Of a DNA stretch of 64,000 nt, positions 59,710 to 64,000 are shown piece by piece. The position numbers were made by a program, and so were the translations under genes. Origin of the DNA: Wagnerdoeblera sp046292685 (GTDB lineage Bacteria; Pseudomonadota; Alphaproteobacteria; Rhodobacterales; Rhodobacteraceae); contig NZ_JBKBQM010000010.1 of NCBI RefSeq assembly GCF_046292685.1, forward strand, positions 8,842 through 72,841. Reading direction: 5' to 3'. Position 1 is the first letter of the stretch, and every line of letters starts with the position of its first letter. The notes beneath the pieces were generated by a model that saw only the letters and a program-made list of their open reading frames with translations, ran no database searches and had not been told where the DNA came from.

Positions 59710-60659
59710 CGCACGTCTCCGCTCAGATAGGCATCGTGAATGGTCTGGCCCAGCGCCGAAACCTCGCCGATGAACCGGGTCAGGAACTCGTGCAACCCTT
59801 CGTCGAAGATCGCCTCCACCTGCATCTCGGCCAGCTCTCCCAGCAGCGCGCGCGCCTGCGCCTGCGCCGGACCCGACCGGCGATACCGCCGCGCCAGCCG
59901 GTCCAGATGCAGCGTCAAGCCTTCGGCGCAGGTCACCAGCGCGCGCGGGCACTGGTTGTTGAGGATCAGGAAATGCGCGATCTTCGCCGCCGTCACCTCG
60001 CCGCCATAGGCCCAGTGAAAGGCGCGATGCGCGCTCATCGCCCGCAGCAGCACCGTCCACTGGTAATTGTCCAGCCCCGAGCCCACGAACTCCACCCGCG
60101 GCAACAGCACGTAATACTTCACGTCCAGCAACCGTGCGGTGCTGTCGGCACGCTCCAGCGCATAGCCGAGGTTCAGGAAATCGTGCCCGTCGTTGCGCAA
60201 CAGCGTCGCCTCGATGGCACCGCGCACCATCGCGGCATGGCGCATGGTCCATTCCGTCAACCGGAACAGCGCCCCGTCGCTGCGCGGCTCGCGCTCGAGC
60301 CGGCGCAGCTCCTGAAAGGCGGTGTTCAGCGCATCCCACACCTGCATCGACAGCGCCGTGCGCACGATGCGCCCGTTCTCGCGCGCCCGCGTGATGCAGG
60401 CCGCCACCGACGACGGGTTGTCATGGTCGAAGAACAGATGGCTTTCGATGTTGCGCTGCACCGCATCGCCATACTTCTTGGCAAAGGCATCTGCGCTGCC
60501 CGAAGCCCGCAGGATCGCATCCCACTCGGTGCGGTAGCCATGCCCGGCATTGGGCAACAGCGCAATGCGCGCCCCCACCTCCAGCAGCCGCGCCGCCGTC
60601 TCGGCCCGCTCCATGTAGCGCGCCAGCCAGAAAAGGTTGTCCGCGGTCCGGCTCAGCAT
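59706..60659 (-). CDS. Alpha-E domain protein of the Anbu cluster
   Basis: 317-residue all-helical protein of the bacterial alpha-E family: MLSRTADNLFWLARYMERAE, FFDHDNPSSVAACITRAREN, FQELRRLEREPRSDGALF and NDGHDFLNLGYALERADSTA. Its role is unknown; it nearly always appears with a transglutaminase and a circularly permuted ATP-grasp protein, as here. The start is the ATG at 60657-60659. A GGATATTTG repeat separates it from the ATP-grasp gene upstream. Confidence 0.92.
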   Translation of the reverse strand: MLSRTADNLFWLARYMERAETAARLLEVGARIALLPNAGHGYRTEWDAILRASGSADAFAKKYGDAVQRNIESHLFFDHDNPSSVAACITRARENGRIVRTALSMQVWDALNTAFQELRRLEREPRSDGALFRLTEWTMRHAAMVRGAIEATLLRNDGHDFLNLGYALERADSTARLLDVKYYVLLPRVEFVGSGLDNYQWTVLLRAMSAHRAFHWAYGGEVTAAKIAHFLILNNQCPRALVTCAEGLTLHLDRLARRYRRSGPAQAQARALLGELAEMQVEAIFDEGLHEFLTRFIGEVSALGQTIHDAYLSGDVR

Positions 60660-60696
60660 GGCCCCGCCTTCCCGCCCGCTTCGGCCGCACAGGCAT

Positions 60697-60750
60697 TTTC
60701 TGTCCTCAAATATCCTGCGGGGGGTCCGGGGGGCGCAAAGCCCCCCGGCG
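60697..60750 (-). repeat. GGATATTTG dispersed repeat, copy 3
   Basis: On the minus strand: CCGGGGGGCTTTGCGCCCCC, then CCGGACCCCCCGCAGGATAT, TTGAGGACAGAAAA. Stem and ATATTTG tail correspond to the copies at 38131-38195 and 52211-52265, although the loop bases differ. It lies between the alpha-E gene and the ATP-grasp gene of the Anbu cluster. Confidence 0.7.
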
Positions 60751-60777
60751 CCTGCCACCGCTGCCACGCCTGCCCGT

Positions 60778-62190
60778 TCATTCCGCCAGCACCCATGTAT
60801 CCTTCACGCCACCGCCCTGGGATGAGTTCACCACCAGCGACCCCTCGGTCAGCGCCACCCGCGTCAGCCCGCCCGGCACCAGCTCGATCCGCTCGCCCAC
60901 CAGGCAATAGGGCCGCAGGTCCACATGCCGCGGCGCCACGCCCTCGTCGACAAAGGTCGGCACGGTGGACAAGGCCAGCGTCGGCTGCGCGATGTAGTTG
61001 CCCGGGTCCGCCAGGATCCGGGCGCGGAACGCCTCGACCTGGTCGGCGGTGGATTTCGGCCCTACCAGCATGCCGTAGCCTCCCGACCCGTGCACCTCCT
61101 TGACCACGAGGTCGCCCAGGTTCTCCAGCACGTATTTCAGATCGTCCGCCTTGGCGCATTGCCAGGTGGGCACGTTCTGCAAGATGGGCTCCTCGCCCAG
61201 ATAGAACCGCACCATCTCGGGCACATGGGTGTAGACGGCCTTGTCGTCGGCCACCCCTGCCCCCGGCGCCGAACAGATGCTGACCCCGCCCGAACGGTAG
61301 ACATCCATCAACCCCGGCACGCCCAGCATCGAATCGGGCCGAAAGCACAGCGGGTCCAGAAACGCATCGTCGATCCGGCGATAGATCACGTCCACCCGCT
61401 GCGGCCCTTCGGTGGTGCGCATCCACACCCGGTCGCCTTCCACGAACAGATCCTGCCCCTCGACCAGTTCCACCCCCATCAGGTCGGCCAGGAAACTGTG
61501 CTCGTAATAGGCGCTGTTGAAATGGCCCGGCGTCAGGATCACGATGTTGGGGTCGCGGTCGCACTTCGCCGGCGCCACCGAGGCCAGCGTGCGGCGCAGC
61601 GCCTCGGGATAGCTCTCGACCGGCTGGATACGGTTTTCCCGGAACAGGTCGGGGAACATCCGCATCATGATCTCGCGGTTCTCCAGCATGTAGCTCACGC
61701 CCGAAGGCGTGCGGCAGTTGTCCTCCAGCACGAAGAACTCGTCCGGCCCCGTGCGCACCAGGTCGATGCCGACGATATGCGAAAACACCCCCTTGGGCGG
61801 GCGGATGCCGGCCACCGCCTTTTCATAGGCCGCGTTGCGATAGACCAGCGCCGCCGGAATGCGCCCGGCGCGCACGATCTCGCCCCGGTCGTAGACATCG
61901 GCCAGAAAGGCGTTCAGCGCCCGGGCGCGCTGCTTGATGCCGCGCTCCAGCCGCGACCATTCGGCATGGGTGAACACGCGCGGGAACATGTCGAAGGGGA
62001 TCAGCCGGTCGGGGTCGCCGCCTTCGCCGTAGACGGCGAACGTGATGCCGATGCGGCGGAACAGCTCCTCCGCCTCGGCCTGCTTCATCTGGCGCAGGCT
62101 GGCGGGCATCGCCGCCACCCAGTCCTGCAACCGCGCATAAGGCGGGCGGACCGTATCGCCCAGAAACATCTCGTTGAAAAAACCCTTCAC
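60778..62190 (-). CDS. Circularly permuted type 2 ATP-grasp protein of the Anbu cluster
   Basis: 470-residue member of the circularly permuted ATP-grasp family (COG2308-like). Seen are FFNEMFLGDTVRPPYARLQD, RVFTHAEWSRLERGIKQRAR, HIVGIDLVRTGPDEFFVLED and NCRTPSGVSYMLENREIMMR. KEVHGSGGYGMLVGP contributes the ATP-binding glycine loop. The start is GTG at 62188-62190, with an AAGGGGG site upstream, which gives the family N-terminus MKGFFNEMF. Probably ligates a peptide or cofactor, with the substrate unknown. It is the first gene of the minus-strand run to the transglutaminase. Confidence 0.92.
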   Translation of the reverse strand: MKGFFNEMFLGDTVRPPYARLQDWVAAMPASLRQMKQAEAEELFRRIGITFAVYGEGGDPDRLIPFDMFPRVFTHAEWSRLERGIKQRARALNAFLADVYDRGEIVRAGRIPAALVYRNAAYEKAVAGIRPPKGVFSHIVGIDLVRTGPDEFFVLEDNCRTPSGVSYMLENREIMMRMFPDLFRENRIQPVESYPEALRRTLASVAPAKCDRDPNIVILTPGHFNSAYYEHSFLADLMGVELVEGQDLFVEGDRVWMRTTEGPQRVDVIYRRIDDAFLDPLCFRPDSMLGVPGLMDVYRSGGVSICSAPGAGVADDKAVYTHVPEMVRFYLGEEPILQNVPTWQCAKADDLKYVLENLGDLVVKEVHGSGGYGMLVGPKSTADQVEAFRARILADPGNYIAQPTLALSTVPTFVDEGVAPRHVDLRPYCLVGERIELVPGGLTRVALTEGSLVVNSSQGGGVKDTWVLAE

Positions 62191-62419
62191 GATACCCCCT
62201 TGCCGCGCCTTGCCCTCATCCAAGCATTGCCGCTGCCCGGCGGACAAGCCCCCTGACGCCGCAAGCCGCCCCCGCACGGGGCATCTGCCCAAAAAAACGG
62301 CAAATCCTCGGCCCCACCCCTCGCAACGCCGGGCCACCCGGGCCAAAGCCGTGGGCCGCCCCCCGCTGCAACAAGCGATCGGGGCGGGGGCAGCCGGGCG
62401 CGCGACCCGGGCCCGGGGG

Positions 62420-62447
62420 CGCAAGGCGCGCATCGGCGCGCCTTGCG
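62420..62447 (-). terminator. Perfect hairpin downstream of hslU
   Basis: 12-pair stem CGCAAGGCGCGC / GCGCGCCTTGCG with an ATCG tetraloop, adjoining the repeat at 62449-62481. Likely part of the hslVU termination region, although there is no obvious T-run on the minus strand. Confidence 0.6.
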
Positions 62448-62448
62448 G

Positions 62449-62481
62449 GCGGCGGCGGGGGCTCGATGCCCCCGCCGCCGC
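62449..62481. repeat. GCTCGATGC hairpin repeat, copy 3 (long stem)
   Basis: Perfect 14-pair stem GCGGCGGCGGGGGC / GCCCCCGCCGCCGC around TCGAT. It shares the GGGGGC-TCGAT-GCCCCC core with the copies at 6646-6681 and 19449-19484, but the outer stem is continuous without the AA bulge. Confidence 0.6.
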
Positions 62482-62524
62482 CGACCCCGCCGCCTTTCCG
62501 GCCAGGGACGCCCGCCCGTTCGGG

Positions 62525-63823
62525 CTACAGCACGTAGCGCCCCAGGTCCGCCGACCGCGCCAGGGCCCCCACCGCCGCCTCGACAAAGCCGGCGTCCACC
62601 ACCACGGCCTCGCCGCCGCGGTCGGGCGCGGTAAAGGACAAATCCTCGAACACCCGCTCCAGCACGGTATAAAGCCGCCGGGCGCCGATGTTTTCCACCG
62701 TGCGGTTCACCTCGGCCGCCACCCGGGCCAACGCATCGATCCCGTCATCGGTAAAGCGCAGCTCGACCCCTTCGGTCGCCATCAGCGCGGCATACTGGCG
62801 CGTCAGCGCATTGTCCGTCTCGGTCAGGATGCGGCGGAAATCGCCTTCGGTCAGCGGCTTCAGCTCCACCCGGATCGGCAGCCGCCCCTGCAGTTCGGGC
62901 AACAGGTCCGAAGGCTTGGCCACATGAAAGGCCCCCGAGGCGATGAACAGGATGTGGTCGGTCTTCACCGGGCCCAGCTTCGTGGAAACCGTGGTGCCTT
63001 CGATCAGGGGCAGCAGGTCGCGCTGCACGCCTTCGCGGCTGATATCGGCGCCGCGCGTCTCGGCCCGCGCCGCCACCTTGTCGATCTCGTCGATGAAGAC
63101 GATGCCGGCTTCCTGCACCGCCTCCAGCGCCGCGGCCTTGACCGCTTCGTCGTCCAGCAGCTTGTCGGCCTCCTCGGCCACCAGCAGCGCGTGGCTGTCG
63201 GCCACGGTCAGCCGTCGGCGCGTGCGGCGGGCGCCGAACAGCTTGCCCAGCATGTCCTGCATCCCCTGCATCTGGTCCATGCCCGGCATTCCCGGCATCA
63301 TCGCCATCTGCGGCGCAGGCTCGGCCAGCTCGATCTCGATCATCGTCTGGTCCAGCTCGCCCGCGCGCAGGCGGCGGCGGAACATCTCGCGCGTCTGCTC
63401 GCGCGCCTCGGGGCCGGCCAGCGCCGCGATCACCCGGTCTTCGGCCGCGCCTTGCGCGCGCGCCTGCACCGCCTCGCGCATCCGGGCGCGGGTTTCGGCC
63501 AGGCCCACATCGGCGAGGTCGCGGATGATGCTGTCCACGTCGCGCCCCACATAGCCCACCTCGGTGAACTTCGTCGCCTCCACCTTCAGGAACGGCGCCT
63601 GCGCCAACCGGGCCAACCGGCGGCTGATCTCGGTCTTGCCCACGCCGGTGGGGCCGATCATCAGGATGTTCTTGGGGTGCACCTCCTCGCGCAGGCCCGG
63701 CGCCAGTTGCCGGCGCCGCCAGCGGTTGCGCAAGGCCACCGCCACCGCCCGCTTGGCCTCGGCCTGCCCGATGATGAAGCGGTCCAGCTCGGATACGATC
63801 TCGCGCGGGGTCAGGTCGGTCAT
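62525..63823 (-). CDS. hslU: ATP-dependent protease ATPase subunit HslU
   Basis: 432-residue AAA+ unfoldase that feeds HslV. Walker A is GPTGVGKT (57-64), Walker B is GIVFIDEIDKV, the intermediate I-domain (about 115-235) is Gln/Met-rich (MPGMPGMDQMQGMQDML), and the C-terminus has GARRLYTVLERVFEDLSF, DAGFVEAAVGALARSADLGR and the tail YVL that docks into HslV. Downstream of hslV in the usual operon, here separated by 107 bases. The related peptidase Anbu is encoded 5 kb away. Confidence 0.99.
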   Translation of the reverse strand: MTDLTPREIVSELDRFIIGQAEAKRAVAVALRNRWRRRQLAPGLREEVHPKNILMIGPTGVGKTEISRRLARLAQAPFLKVEATKFTEVGYVGRDVDSIIRDLADVGLAETRARMREAVQARAQGAAEDRVIAALAGPEAREQTREMFRRRLRAGELDQTMIEIELAEPAPQMAMMPGMPGMDQMQGMQDMLGKLFGARRTRRRLTVADSHALLVAEEADKLLDDEAVKAAALEAVQEAGIVFIDEIDKVAARAETRGADISREGVQRDLLPLIEGTTVSTKLGPVKTDHILFIASGAFHVAKPSDLLPELQGRLPIRVELKPLTEGDFRRILTETDNALTRQYAALMATEGVELRFTDDGIDALARVAAEVNRTVENIGARRLYTVLERVFEDLSFTAPDRGGEAVVVDAGFVEAAVGALARSADLGRYVL

Positions 63824-63930
63824 GGGCGTCTCCTGCCTTGGGTCCGGCCAGAGATACGCATCGGGGCGAAGGATTTGAAGGGGACCCTCGCCCGCGGCAC
63901 CGCGGGCCGACCCCGGCCGGCGCCCCTGCC

Positions 63931-64000
63931 TTACCCCTTGATGCTTTCCACCGTCAGCCGGCCGTTGGTGTAGACGCAGATGTCGGCGGCAATCGCCATC
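63931..64000 (-). CDS. hslV: ATP-dependent protease subunit HslV, C-terminal end
   Basis: The last 23 codons up to TAA (63931-63933) read MAIAADICVYTNGRLTVESI then KG, the conserved HslV C-terminus. The catalytic N-terminal threonine lies beyond base 64000. It is the proteasome-like peptidase of the HslUV complex, upstream of hslU on the same strand, so the normal hslV-hslU operon is confirmed. Confidence 0.93.
   Translation of the reverse strand, partial: MAIAADICVYTNGRLTVESIKG

Larger units (their letters stand above)
62191..62524. other. Gene-free stretch between the ATP-grasp gene and hslU
   Basis: 334 bases with no supportable gene. The part nearest hslU holds two perfect hairpins (62420-62447 and 62449-62481), which should end hslU transcription. 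The part nearest the GTG start of the ATP-grasp gene must hold that operon's promoter; no clear -35/-10 pair was recognised. Confidence 0.5.

Overview
The window is a very GC-rich chromosomal segment of an alphaproteobacterium, almost certainly a member of the Rhodobacteraceae (Rhodobacterales). The evidence is the gene content and order: proB behind obgE; DUF2155, mlaD and an NDUFA12-type gene in a row; clpP/clpX; pstSCAB-phoU-phoB; hslVU; a dgt/A-type Fe-S carrier pair; and the dispersed repeat containing GGATATTTG. No rRNA, prophage, transposase or CRISPR array was seen. Genus cannot be fixed from the sequence alone.

Layout. 1-6.5 kb: proB (partial), obgE, DUF2155, mlaD and an NDUFA12-like gene on the minus strand, then a decayed Hint-domain gene, a RidA-like gene, a YnfA-like gene, clpX and clpP. 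6.7-13.1 kb: an MFS transporter, two duplicated tRNA-Gly(GCC) genes, an ECF sigma factor with a membrane protein and a metal-sensor-like periplasmic protein (CnrYXH-like layout), an EF-hand protein, DUF983, a Nudix hydrolase and a quinone-oxidoreductase-like enzyme. 13.3-19.1 kb: an XRE regulator behind a consensus sigma-54 promoter, hisN, a receiver / small membrane protein / transporter-domain histidine kinase operon and an isolated FliM-like gene. 19.5-29.1 kb: a class I amidotransferase, a GlcG-like gene and malate synthase G (glcB), a photolyase with a DUF2256 partner, BolA and J-domain genes, an MttB-family gene with no amber codon, a HAD phosphatase and DUF3572.

29.3-32.3 kb is a c-di-GMP signalling island: pleD, an H-NOX-like protein that appears to lack the heme-ligating histidine, and an HNOBA-like diguanylate cyclase. 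32.4-41.9 kb is the most interesting region. It encodes a NicX-like ring-cleaving dioxygenase, an acyl-CoA-dehydrogenase-fold protein without the usual catalytic glutamate, an SRPBCC-alpha/beta-hydrolase fusion, a TetR regulator, a glutamine-synthetase-like ligase, a flavin reductase and a complete tripartite tricarboxylate transporter. Together these suggest uptake, flavin-dependent hydroxylation, ring opening and hydrolysis of an N-heteroaromatic or related nitrogenous carboxylate. The set does not match the textbook nicotinate cluster.

41.9-56.5 kb is mainly housekeeping: pheS, the Pho-regulated pst operon with phoU and phoB but no phoR, dgt, an A-type Fe-S carrier, asd, fumC, a PmtA-like methyltransferase, sspB and chrA. 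56.5-62.2 kb carries a DUF1194 protein and the Anbu proteasome-like peptidase with its usual companions (transglutaminase, alpha-E, circularly permuted ATP-grasp) and an extra ATP-grasp protein. It lies directly beside hslU and the end of hslV. Several GC-rich hairpins and two families of dispersed intergenic repeats recur through the window.
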